A DNA stretch of 5,314 bases, taken from Coriobacteriales bacterium (GTDB lineage: Bacteria > Actinomycetota > Coriobacteriia > Coriobacteriales > CADBOM01). The notes beneath the pieces are model-generated. The model was given only the letters and a program-made list of their open reading frames with translations, did no database searches and was not told the origin of the DNA. Below are positions 1-5,314 of the stretch, piece by piece. The stretch is taken from positions 1-5,314 of the forward strand of contig JAFWGD010000146.1 in the NCBI GenBank assembly GCA_017515355.1, in the 5' to 3' direction. Position 1 is the first letter of the stretch; every line of letters starts with the position of its first letter. A program made the translations under genes and the position numbers.

Positions 1-754
1 CGACGATGGGGATGATGAGGTCGGCCAGGCTCGCACGGCTCTTCTCGACGACATCCTCGTTGCCCAGCGAACCCAGGTCGCCGGTCTTCCATGCCTCCAT
101 CTCCGCTTTCGCCATGGGGCCGTAATCGAAGCCCATGATGCAGATGATGATGACGAACACGATGGTCAACAGCGAGTAGAAGTTGAACGGAATGGCGCTG
201 ATGAAGAGCTGGATGCCGTTGACATTGAGGTCGGCCGCCACGCCGGAGACCGCCGCTGCCCAAGAGGAGATCGGGGCGATCATGCAGATCGGCGCTGCTG
301 TGGCATCGATGATGTAGGAGAGCTTGGCGCGCGAAACCCTATGGGAATCGGTGACGGGACGCATGACCGAACCGACGGTCAGGCAGTTGAAGTAGTCATC
401 GATGAAGATGAGGATTCCCAAGACGAAGGTCGCGATCATCGAGCCTGCGCGAGACTTGATATGCTTGGCAGCCCACTTTCCAAAGGCCGCGGCACCGCCA
501 GTCGAATTGACCAGCGCCACCATTATTCCGAGTATCACCAGGAATATAAAGATTCCCGCATTGTCCGCAACAGCCGGAACGAATCCGTCGTTGATCATAG
601 TGTCGAGCGTGCCGATCGGGCTGAACCCAGCTATTAGGAGCGCGCCGACGAGGATTCCGATGAACAGCGAGCTGTAGGTCTCCTTGGAGATCAACGCAAG
701 GACGATCGCGATCAGCGGAGGCACTAGCGCCCAAAATGTGTTGACGATTTCCAC
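1..754 (-). CDS. NhaC-family transporter, N-terminal part (probable lysine transporter)
   Basis: This is an inner-membrane secondary transporter of the NhaC (Na+/H+ antiporter) superfamily. The 251 visible residues run off the left edge, so the C-terminal half is missing. Visible hallmarks are DDYFNCLTVGSVMRPVTDS (119-137) and a conserved stretch from IIDATAAP to ISSWAA (148-167). Hydrophobic segments lie near 9-22, 30-44, 68-83, 105-120, 150-170 and 192-208. The start is GTG at 754; AGGAG at 760-764 sits 5 bases upstream, and no ATG competes. By homology alone it would be named a Na+/H+ antiporter. However, its leader is a lysine riboswitch (815-979) with a terminator (771-796), and riboswitch-controlled NhaC relatives have been proposed to import lysine (sometimes called LysW). 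I therefore infer Na+- or H+-coupled lysine uptake. Family assignment is firm; substrate is inferred. The reading frame is intact. Confidence 0.92.
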   Translation of the reverse strand, partial: MEIVNTFWALVPPLIAIVLALISKETYSSLFIGILVGALLIAGFSPIGTLDTMINDGFVPAVADNAGIFIFLVILGIMVALVNSTGGAAAFGKWAAKHIKSRAGSMIATFVLGILIFIDDYFNCLTVGSVMRPVTDSHRVSRAKLSYIIDATAAPICMIAPISSWAAAVSGVAADLNVNGIQLFISAIPFNFYSLLTIVFVIIICIMGFDYGPMAKAEMEAWKTGDLGSLGNEDVVEKSRASLADLIIPIV

Positions 755-770
755 TATCTCTCCTTTCAAC
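755..770 (-). promoter_or_regulatory. Ribosome binding site that fixes the GTG start of the NhaC-type gene
   Basis: On the minus strand AAAGGAGAG is followed by ATA and then GTG. The AGGAG core (760-764) lies 5 bases from the start codon. It begins a few bases after the U-tract of the riboswitch terminator, so control is most likely by termination rather than by hiding this site. Confidence 0.8.
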
Positions 771-796
771 AAAAAAGCCATGAATCATCATGGCTT
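771..796 (-). terminator. Intrinsic terminator of the lysine riboswitch expression platform
   Basis: The minus strand reads AAGCCATGA, TGAT, TCATGGCTT, followed by further T. This is a 7-bp core stem (9 bp if the A/U pairs are counted) with a 4-base loop and six T at 776-771. It lies between the aptamer and the Shine-Dalgarno site of the NhaC-type gene. Its 5' arm (788-794) is also complementary to the 3' strand of aptamer helix P1 (813-819), so terminator and antiterminator are mutually exclusive. This is the layout expected of an OFF switch. Confidence 0.88.
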
Positions 797-819
797 AGCA
801 AAGGATGCACCTGCCATGA
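788..819 (-). promoter_or_regulatory. Antiterminator helix of the lysine riboswitch
   Basis: The 7-base sequence TCATGGC occurs twice on the minus strand, at 819-813 (3' side of P1) and 783-777 (3' arm of the terminator). Both can pair with GCCATGA at 794-788. Pairing of the first copy with GCCATGA destroys P1 and the terminator together. This should be the lysine-free, transcription-permissive state. Confidence 0.75.
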
Positions 820-979
820 CAGCTCTCCGCAAAAGCGACAGTTCGCAGGATGTTCTCTCTGCGCCCCAGGCACCAAGGTTCGGGAAAGCCTTGGCCCTTC
901 GGCGATTCTCCCCTTTTGCTCCCACGCCTTCCCGGGCGCATCGTGCAAAGCTACTGATGGAGACCGCACCTCTATCATG
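815..979 (-). promoter_or_regulatory. Lysine riboswitch (L box) aptamer
   Basis: The minus strand carries the L-box hallmarks in order: GATAGAGGTGCGG (976-964), AAAGGGGAG followed by TCGCCGAAGG (916-896), and the closing CTGTCATG (822-815). Helix P1 is eight pairs, CATGATAG (979-972) with CTGTCATG (822-815), including one G-U. The P2-type hairpin has a GCGCC/GGCGU stem and loop CGGGAA (934-929). The P3 hairpin has a CCAAGG/CCUUGG stem (894-889 with 878-873) and a loop containing UUCCCG (886-881). These two loops are perfectly complementary over six bases, matching the kissing-loop contact known from lysine riboswitch structures. When lysine binds, P1 forms, the terminator at 771-796 is released and the downstream transporter gene is switched off. 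Aptamer length of about 165 nt is normal for the class. Confidence 0.95.
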
Positions 980-998
980 CATATTGGATTGCGAAAAG

Positions 999-1004
999 AT
1001 TATA
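999..1004 (-). promoter_or_regulatory. Probable -10 box for the riboswitch/NhaC transcript
   Basis: A perfect TATAAT lies on the minus strand about 20 bases before the aptamer, which would put the transcription start near 990-993. No -35 match exists at 16-18 bp spacing; the region reads GCGCGC. Either recognition relies on the -10 or another factor helps. An 8-base palindrome GATTAATC (1005-1012) abuts the box and could be a protein site. Confidence 0.55.
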
Positions 1005-1020
1005 GATTAATCGTGCGCAT

Positions 1021-1128
1021 AGCGCGCTGACAGCGCCGCATAAAGGGCGAAAGGCGCGCTGAATCAGCGTGTTGGCAGCAATTTCGCAGTTCGCAAACCT
1101 AATATCGGGGCGCTTGCGCGACCGCGCA
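1021..1128. repeat. Cluster of short GC-rich inverted repeats between the peptidase and riboswitch promoter
   Basis: Several dyads lie here. TGCGCG-AC-CGCGCA (1115-1128) abuts the peptidase stop codon. CGCTGAATCAGCG (1057-1069) is an odd palindrome. GCGCGCTGA is repeated directly at 1022-1030 and 1054-1062. None is followed by a clear T-run in the peptidase direction, so I do not call an intrinsic terminator. They may act as 3' mRNA hairpins or as protein sites upstream of the riboswitch promoter. I see no gene in this stretch. Confidence 0.4.
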
Positions 1129-2097
1129 CTACTTCCAAGCCGGTATGCCGTAAGCGCTCTGCGCAGACTTCACGGAGTCGATTATGGCATCCTGCATCGC
1201 CTCGCAGGCTATAGCCGCCACGAGATCGGGATCGGCCTCAACCTCTCCAGAGGCCATGCAGAAGATCGCGTCGCCATCGTTGGAGGTATGCACTGGGACG
1301 ATTGCCCTGGCGTAGGCATCGTGAGTGGTTGCGGCCACCCTAGTCGCCTGAGGCTTGGTGAGCTTGGCGTTGGTTACGATACAGCCGATGGTTGTGTTGG
1401 TAGGAGCGTCGGAAGGCTGTTGGGCCTGCGAAGCCTGAGCAGTTGACACGACGGCCTGCATGCCCGTAATGCGCTCTCCATTGAAAGTCGGGCTTGCTAT
1501 GAAGCTGCCGTCTCGATCGACGACGCAACCGCATGCGTTTGCCGCCACGATGGCTCCGACAATCAGGTCTCCGAAGCGGTACGCAGCGATTCCGAGACCA
1601 GACTTCACCAGGCCTTCGAGCCCGAAAAGCTTGGAAACGGTGCATCCGGCTCCCGCGCCAACGTTGCCATGCTCTAAGGGCTCCCCTGCAAGCGCCGCAG
1701 CAACTGCCTTCTTGCCCATTGCGGCATCGGGACGAACAGAGCCATCGCCAACCAGGAGGTCGAAAACAGAGGCGCCGCAGACTATCGGAACCTTGAAGCC
1801 TATCAGCTCGAAGCCGATGCCCTCGGCCTCGAGGGCCTCCATGACGCCTGTGGCAGCAGCGAGCCCGAATGCCGAGCCGCCAGAAAGGACTAGGGCATGA
1901 ATCTGCTGAACCGTGTTCTCCGGCTTGAGCAGATCGGTTTCGCGAGTTGCCGGGGCAGCTCCACGCACATCGACGCCTGCAGTTGCGCCATCAAGCGCCA
2001 GGATGACGGTGCATCCCGTCCCAGCGTCGAAATCTGTTGCGTTTCCAAACTTGAATGCTGTGAGGTCTTCCAGCTTTGCGAGCTCGATGTCGAACAT
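1129..2097 (-). CDS. S58-family (DmpA/P1-type) self-processing aminopeptidase
   Basis: This is an N-terminal-nucleophile hydrolase of the peptidase S58 (DmpA, beta-peptidyl aminopeptidase, NylC-like) fold, probably cytoplasmic as no signal peptide is visible. Such proteins cut themselves into alpha and beta chains and then release N-terminal residues from small peptides or amides. Visible motifs are GTGCTV (26-31), LSGGSAFGL (71-79), GNVGAGAGCTVSK (144-156) and NTTIGCIVTNA (234-244). By analogy with NylC, cleavage is expected between N234 and T235, giving a beta chain of 88 residues led by a Thr nucleophile. Length (322 aa) is typical. I choose ATG at 2097: AGGGGA lies 6 bases before it. The in-frame TTG at 2103 directly abuts that site and would leave no spacing. 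The gene is upstream of and codirectional with the lysine-riboswitch transporter. Family is firm; natural substrate is unknown. Confidence 0.9.
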   Translation of the reverse strand: MFDIELAKLEDLTAFKFGNATDFDAGTGCTVILALDGATAGVDVRGAAPATRETDLLKPENTVQQIHALVLSGGSAFGLAAATGVMEALEAEGIGFELIGFKVPIVCGASVFDLLVGDGSVRPDAAMGKKAVAAALAGEPLEHGNVGAGAGCTVSKLFGLEGLVKSGLGIAAYRFGDLIVGAIVAANACGCVVDRDGSFIASPTFNGERITGMQAVVSTAQASQAQQPSDAPTNTTIGCIVTNAKLTKPQATRVAATTHDAYARAIVPVHTSNDGDAIFCMASGEVEADPDLVAAIACEAMQDAIIDSVKSAQSAYGIPAWK

Positions 2098-2145
2098 GCC
2101 CAATCCCCTCTCGGCCTTGGCAGCACCATGTGTGCCCTTGCATTA

Positions 2146-2174
2146 ATTCTACATTCGCCGCGACGCCTTTTGAA
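2146..2174 (-). promoter_or_regulatory. Candidate promoter of the S58 peptidase gene
   Basis: On the minus strand TTCAAA (2174-2169; 4 of 6 to the -35 consensus) and TAGAAT (2151-2146; 5 of 6 to the -10 consensus) are separated by 17 bp. The expected start of transcription is near 2139, leaving a leader of about 40 bases before ATG 2097. It was found by eye only. Confidence 0.45.
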
Positions 2175-2186
2175 GCGCAGAAGGTG

Positions 2187-2217
2187 CAGCAGCCGCCAAC
2201 TAATGGCAACGCTGCTG
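2187..2217. repeat. Inverted repeat in the divergent intergenic region
   Basis: CAGCAGC (2187-2193) and GCTGCTG (2211-2217) form a perfect 7-bp dyad around 17 bases. It sits just upstream of the putative peptidase -35 box and between the two divergent genes, so it could be an operator for either. It is not followed by a T-run and is not a terminator for any gene here. Confidence 0.35.
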
Positions 2218-2240
2218 TCATCAAATCGCCAGTAGTGCAC

Positions 2241-2275
2241 TTTTAACAGGGAATTAACGCTGCAAAGGTTAAAAT
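2241..2275 (+). promoter_or_regulatory. Candidate glnN promoter with tandem TTAAC boxes
   Basis: TTAAC occurs at 2243-2247 and 2254-2258, an 11-bp phased direct repeat (TTAAC-n6-TTAAC, AC-n9-AC). A reverse copy GTTAAAA (2268-2274) forms a dyad with TTTTAAC (2241-2247). A -10-like TAAAAT lies at 2270-2275, while the hexamer 17 bp upstream (CAGGGA) is no -35 box. The boxes overlap the expected -35 position, as at activator-dependent promoters bound by OmpR-type regulators. The AC-n9-AC spacing resembles GlnR sites of actinobacteria. The regulator itself is not in the window. Confidence 0.45.
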
Positions 2276-2300
2276 CTGAAACCTAGATCCAATTGCTGTG

Positions 2301-2306
2301 AAAGGA
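2301..2306 (+). promoter_or_regulatory. Ribosome binding site of glnN
   Basis: AAAGGA lies 10 bases before ATG 2317. The spacing is slightly long, but the nearer ATG at 2306 overlaps the site and opens only a short unrelated frame. The protein homology begins right after 2317. Confidence 0.6.
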
Positions 2307-3270
2307 TGCATACCCGATGGCAACTGTGGCTGAATTCTACGGACGCAAGGTATTCAACGACCATGTGATGCAAGAGAGGCTCCCAACCGCCACCTACAAC
2401 ATGCTCTCGAAGACCATCGAGGAGGGCAAGCCGCTCGACCTTGAGGTTGCCAACATCATCGCGCACGCAATGAAGGAATGGGCGATCGAACAGGGTGCGA
2501 CGCATTTCACGCATTGGTTCCAGCCCCTCACAGGCATCACCTCTGAAAAGCACGACGCGTTCATCAATCCGCAGCCTGACGGTCGCGCGCTCATGACCTT
2601 CTCTGGCGAGGAGCTCATCCAAAGCGAACCGGATGCCTCGAGCTTCCCCTCGGGCGGACTTCGCGCTACCTTCGAAGCGCGCGGCTACACCGCATGGGAT
2701 CCCACAAGCTACGCATTCATCAAGGACAACGTGCTCTGCATCCCCACGGTCTTCTGCTCCTACACAGGCGAGGCGCTCGACAAGAAGACTCCGCTGCTTC
2801 GCTCGATGAAATGCATCGACGCGCAGGCCCGGCGCCTTCTGCATTGCTTCGGCATCGACGTGCCCAACGTCAAGACGATGTGCGGCCCTGAGCAGGAGTA
2901 TTTCCTGATCCGCAAGGAGGAGTACGAGATCCGCCAGGACATCATGATCACAGGACGCTCGCTCTTCGGTGCCGCGCCCTGCAAGGGGCAAGAGCTCTCC
3001 GAGCACTATTTCGGTAGCATCAGGCACAAGGTGCTCGCATTCATGCAAGAGGTCGACAGCGAGCTATGGGAGCTCGGAATCAGCGCGAAGACGCGCCATA
3101 ACGAGGTAGCGCCCACACAGCACGAGCTCGCCATCATCTATACGGATACCAACCGCGCGATCGACTACAACCTGCTGACCATGGAGGTCATGCGCAAGGT
3201 TGCGGCAAAGCACGGGCTCGTCTGCCTGCAGCATGAAAAGCCCTTCGCCGGCATCAACGGCAGCGGCAAG

Positions 3271-3280
3271 CAACAACAAC
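3271..3280 (+). other. Frameshift site in glnN (one extra base)
   Basis: After codon 318 (AAG) the family expects His-Asn-Asn-Trp-Ser, about 15 bases for Lys to Trp. The sequence has 16, AAG followed by CAACAACAAC and TGG, so one base (probably an A within a CAC His codon) is extra. The tri-nucleotide repeat is a natural place for replication slippage or a sequencing slip. The affected motif is part of the active site, so an uncorrected product would lack glutamine synthetase activity. Confidence 0.85.
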
Positions 3281-3472
3281 TGGTCGATCAAGGCCGGCGA
3301 CATCAACGTCCTCGAGCCTGGCGTCACAGACTCCGAGCAGCTACGATTCCTCGTCTTCCTCACCGCGATGATCGAGGCTGCCGACGAATACCAGGGCCTG
3401 CTGCGCGCAAGCGTGGCCAGCGCTGGCAACGACATGCGACTCGGAGCCGACGAGGCTCCCCCGGCTATCATC

Positions 3473-3475
3473 TAG
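3473..3475 (+). other. In-frame TAG in glnN (restored residue 386)
   Basis: In the frame restored after the insertion, GADEAPPAII is followed by TAG and then IFLGDEL. Homologues have Ser here (PPAI-V/I-S-IFLG), so a TCG to TAG single change explains it. The downstream frame remains open to 4405. Confidence 0.85.
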
Positions 3476-4414
3476 ATATTCCTGGGCGACGAGCTCACCG
3501 CGCACATCGAAGCCATCATCGCAGGCGAGGACTACGAGCAGACCGGCAATGTGAGGATGGACCTCGGCGTAGCCACGCTTCCTGCACTGCTCAAGGACAA
3601 CACCGACCGCAATCGCACTTCCCCGCTCGCGTTCACAGGCAACAAGTTCGAATTCCGAATGCCTGGCAGCGCAGTCAACCTCTCCGACATCAACACAGTC
3701 ATCAACACGGCTATGGCCAAAGCGCTATCGAACTTCCTCGCATACGTCGAGGGAGCTAACGACTTCGAGGAAGCAGCGAGAGCTTGGGTCAAGAAGACGC
3801 TCATCGAGCGCAAGCGCATCATCTTCAACGGCGATGGCTACAGCGATGAATGGAAGGCCGAGGCGCAGCGCCGTGGACTTCTCAACCTGACCTCAACGCC
3901 CGATGCGATACCCGTGATGATCGAGCAGAAGTCGATCGACCTCTTCAAGGAGTTCGAGGTTCTCAACGAGGCCGAGATCCAGAGCCGCTACGAGGTCAAG
4001 CTCGAGCAGTACTCGAAGATCCTCAACATCGAGGGGAAGACCATGTCGCACATGACACGCAGGAAGATCCTTCCCGCGGTTACCGAATTCGCTGGCATGA
4101 TCGCAAGCACCATCGTGGCCAAGAAGGCAGCTTGCCCAGGCATCGAGTGCACCGCAGATGAGGAGCTGCTGCAGAGCCTCAACGACGGTGCCAACGCGAT
4201 TGGGAAGCATCTCAAAGCACTCGATTCCGACATCGAGCATGCGCAGAGCATATCGGGCGACTGGCTAGCGTCGGCGCGCGCGTACCACGATGAGGTCCTG
4301 CAGTCGATGACCAGCCTTCGCGAGGTCGTCGACGGCATGGAGGGGCTCGTCTCCACGAAGCTCTGGCCCGTGCCAACGTACAACAAGATCCTCTTTTACA
4401 TCTAAGCGGCCAAG

Positions 4415-5029
4415 ATGCGCAAGCGCCCGGAGAAAACAGAGCAGACCAAAGAGGACCTGAGGGTCGCCTTCTGGAGGCTCTATGCCGAGCGCAGCGCTGA
4501 GGCATGCGGCAAGAACCCTATCGACGCGATCACCATCCAGCAGATCTCCGATCTCGCCGGCTACAACCGCGCCACGTTCTACCTGCACTACCACGACATC
4601 TACGAGATTCTCGAGGAGATCGAAGCCGACCTGCTGCGCGGGATGACGGAATGCGTGGAAAGCTGCATGCGCAGCCTCAAGAGGGACAGCAGCAAGCTCT
4701 CATGCATCATCGAGCTGGGCAAGGTCGCAGCGTTCTACGAGCGCCGCAAGCGCTACATCGTAGTGCTCCTAGGCGAGAACGGCGACCCTTCGTTCATCGT
4801 GCGACTAAAAGGCGCACTCAAGCCGATTTGGCGCGAATACCTTGTGAGCGAGGGGGAACTCGAAGGACGCGATGCGGGGGAAATCGAGCTTATCATGGAG
4901 TACACGCTAAGCGGCACCCTCTTCATGATCTCGCAGTGGCTGAAGGATCCCAATGGCGTCTCAGCCGCCCAGATGGGACATCTGGTCTACGACATGTCGA
5001 TAAAGGATTTCGCTTCGAGATTGCATTAA
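4415..5029 (+). CDS. TetR/AcrR-family transcriptional regulator
   Basis: A 204-residue DNA-binding regulator of normal TetR length. The N-terminal helix-turn-helix spans about 39-61 (ITIQQISDLAGYNRATFYLH and two more residues), including the typical ATFYLHYHD recognition-helix stretch. The C-terminal ligand domain contains a late SGTLFMISQWLKDP segment (166-179), as in the TetR_C_8-like group that includes DhaS-type regulators. It starts 9 bases after the glnN stop and in the same frame as the glnN C-terminus. The TAA at 4403 blocks any longer start. No Shine-Dalgarno sequence precedes ATG 4415, so translation is probably coupled to glnN, and the lesions in glnN could reduce its expression by polarity. 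It may regulate glnN, the convergent ABC genes or something distant; the effector is unknown. The frame is intact. Confidence 0.9.
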   Translation: MRKRPEKTEQTKEDLRVAFWRLYAERSAEACGKNPIDAITIQQISDLAGYNRATFYLHYHDIYEILEEIEADLLRGMTECVESCMRSLKRDSSKLSCIIELGKVAAFYERRKRYIVVLLGENGDPSFIVRLKGALKPIWREYLVSEGELEGRDAGEIELIMEYTLSGTLFMISQWLKDPNGVSAAQMGHLVYDMSIKDFASRLH

Positions 5030-5059
5030 GGGGCTGATCAAGGCTCGAGCCCTATTCCT
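5030..5059. terminator. Possible weak bidirectional hairpin between convergent genes
   Basis: GGGCT (5031-5035) can pair with AGCCC (5048-5052) around a 12-base loop, with a G-U closing pair outside. The alternative palindrome GGCTCGAGCC (5042-5051) competes. The T-content downstream on + (ATTCCTTT) is poor, and the minus side has only TTAATG. It is placed exactly between the stop codons of the TetR gene and the permease fragment, but as an intrinsic terminator it is weak. Confidence 0.3.
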
Positions 5060-5308
5060 TTACCTGCGGTGGCGCGTCACCCTTCGCTCAACCAAATCGA
5101 ACGCCTCGTAGATGAGCACACCGAGGATGGCAAGCGCAATTATTCCAGCGAACATGCGGGTGTAGCTGATCATCGCCCACGATTCCATGATGAAATTGCC
5201 AAGCCCAGTGGAACCGGCGATCGCCTCGGCGAAGAACAGCACCGCTATCGCGATTCCGGAGCTAGTATGAACAAACACTTTCATCGCTATATCTCGCAGA
5301 ACCAGATG
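5060..5308 (-). pseudogene. ABC transporter permease (SsuC/TauC-type), C-terminal fragment
   Basis: The 82 readable residues match the C-terminus of inner-membrane permeases of binding-protein-dependent importers of the nitrate/sulfonate/taurine class. They include SSGIAIAVLFFAEAIAGSTG, then MFAGIIALAILGVL and a basic tail (LVERRVTRHRR). Two membrane segments are visible. An ATG at 5284 gives 74 residues but starts inside the domain, so it is not a true gene start. The upstream codons (HLVLRDIAMKVFV) still align with the family's HVILPATLPEIFT-like stretch, yet TAA at 5309-5311 interrupts the frame. About two residues also seem missing after VFV, where relatives have roughly TALR. This points to a decaying gene or poor sequence at the window edge. 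It converges on the TetR gene. Family is fairly sure; substrate is unknown. Confidence 0.65.
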
Positions 5309-5314
5309 TTAGAC

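Larger units (their letters stand above)
2317..4405 (+). pseudogene. glnN: Glutamine synthetase type III, disrupted by a frameshift and an in-frame stop
   Basis: Type III glutamine synthetase joins ammonia to glutamate using ATP in the cytoplasm, as a large dodecamer. Removing one inserted base restores 695 residues, the normal GSIII length, ending KLWPVPTYNKILFYI. Visible in order: the GSIII-specific N-terminal part (VFNDHVMQERLP, 12-23), CGPEQEYFLI (189-198, metal/substrate glutamates), KTRHNEVAPTQHE (258-270), KPFAGINGSGK (308-318), GNDMRLGADEAPPAI, then NRTSPLAFTGNKFEFRMPGS. The frame from 2317 is correct to K318 (3268-3270). It then shifts by one base within CAACAACAAC and would give 162 unrelated residues before stopping at 3759. 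In the restored frame a TAG (3473-3475) replaces the residue after PPAII, normally Ser. No other stop interrupts the restored frame, so the damage is either recent or a sequence error. The gene is probably driven by the promoter at 2241-2275 and is followed 9 bases later by a TetR gene. Confidence 0.93.

Noticed and set aside
684..1010. A 108-codon plus-strand frame over the transporter leader
   Set aside because: It runs through the antisense of the lysine riboswitch and terminator, whose structure explains the sequence; the product resembles no protein I know.
1460..1900. A 146-codon plus-strand frame inside the peptidase gene
   Set aside because: It is antisense to conserved S58 motifs and is Pro/Ser/Arg-rich, as expected for a shadow frame.
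2097..2316. A small RNA or riboswitch in the glnN leader
   Set aside because: The likely leader is only about 35 bases and shows no glutamine-, glnA- or other known riboswitch signature; only promoter-like elements and short dyads are visible.
2269..3048. A 259-codon open frame on the minus strand opposite glnN
   Set aside because: It lies wholly antisense to the well-conserved GSIII N-terminal half and its start overlaps no good ribosome site. Its residue content (rich in R, A, E, L, V, H) is typical of an antisense shadow in GC-rich DNA, with no recognisable domain.
3268..3283. Programmed ribosomal frameshifting at CAACAACAAC in glnN
   Set aside because: There is no X-XXY-YYZ-type slippery heptamer or RF2-like stop context, GSIII genes are not known to use frameshifting, and a separate TAG downstream would still stop the product. 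Random insertion is simpler.
3473..3475. TAG in glnN as a recoded codon (for example pyrrolysine)
   Set aside because: The position is an ordinary Ser in the family, not a catalytic site known to use pyrrolysine, and the gene already has a frameshift. No recoding genes are visible here.
4504..5037. A 177-codon plus-strand frame overlapping the TetR gene
   Set aside because: It is the +1 shadow of the TetR reading frame, very rich in Arg and His; the TetR frame has clear helix-turn-helix homology.
1..5314. Mobile elements, CRISPR arrays, tRNA or rRNA genes, or a novel defence-type system
   Set aside because: I found no terminal inverted repeats with target duplications, transposase motifs, regularly spaced repeats or RNA gene signatures. 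All sizeable genes belong to known families.

Overview
The window is a compact, GC-rich bacterial segment. The gene set is a NhaC-type transporter under a lysine riboswitch, an S58 (DmpA/P1-type) peptidase, a type III glutamine synthetase and a TetR regulator. This suits an anaerobic gut-type bacterium, and the codon use and GC level make me think of Coriobacteriia (Eggerthella/Slackia-like). That placement is an impression, not a demonstration. The window may be a whole short contig, since both edges cut genes.

Layout. Positions 1-754 (-) hold the N-terminal 251 residues of a NhaC-family membrane transporter that runs off the left edge. Positions 755-1004 (-) hold its complete leader: a TATAAT -10 box, a lysine riboswitch (L box) aptamer, an intrinsic terminator and a strong Shine-Dalgarno site before a GTG start. 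Positions 1005-1128 carry only GC-rich inverted repeats. Positions 1129-2097 (-) encode an S58 self-processing aminopeptidase. Positions 2098-2316 are a divergent promoter region with tandem TTAAC boxes on the glutamine synthetase side. Positions 2317-4405 (+) are a glutamine synthetase type III gene broken by a one-base insertion near 3271-3280 and an in-frame TAG at 3473-3475. Nine bases later, 4415-5029 (+) encodes an intact TetR-family regulator. Converging on it, 5060-5308 (-) is the C-terminal end of an ABC transporter permease that also appears damaged.

Function. The left half looks like a lysine/peptide module. Free lysine should fold the riboswitch, form the terminator and shut off the transporter, which makes lysine import a better guess than Na+/H+ exchange. 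The right half is a nitrogen-assimilation unit (glutamine synthetase plus regulator). Its enzyme gene, as read here, cannot give a normal protein. It is either a recent pseudogene or carries sequence errors; no other stop interrupts its roughly 695 reconstructed codons.

I see no mobile element, CRISPR array, tRNA or rRNA. The most informative items are the riboswitch-transporter pairing, the two lesions in glnN, and the 11-bp-phased TTAAC boxes at the glnN promoter.
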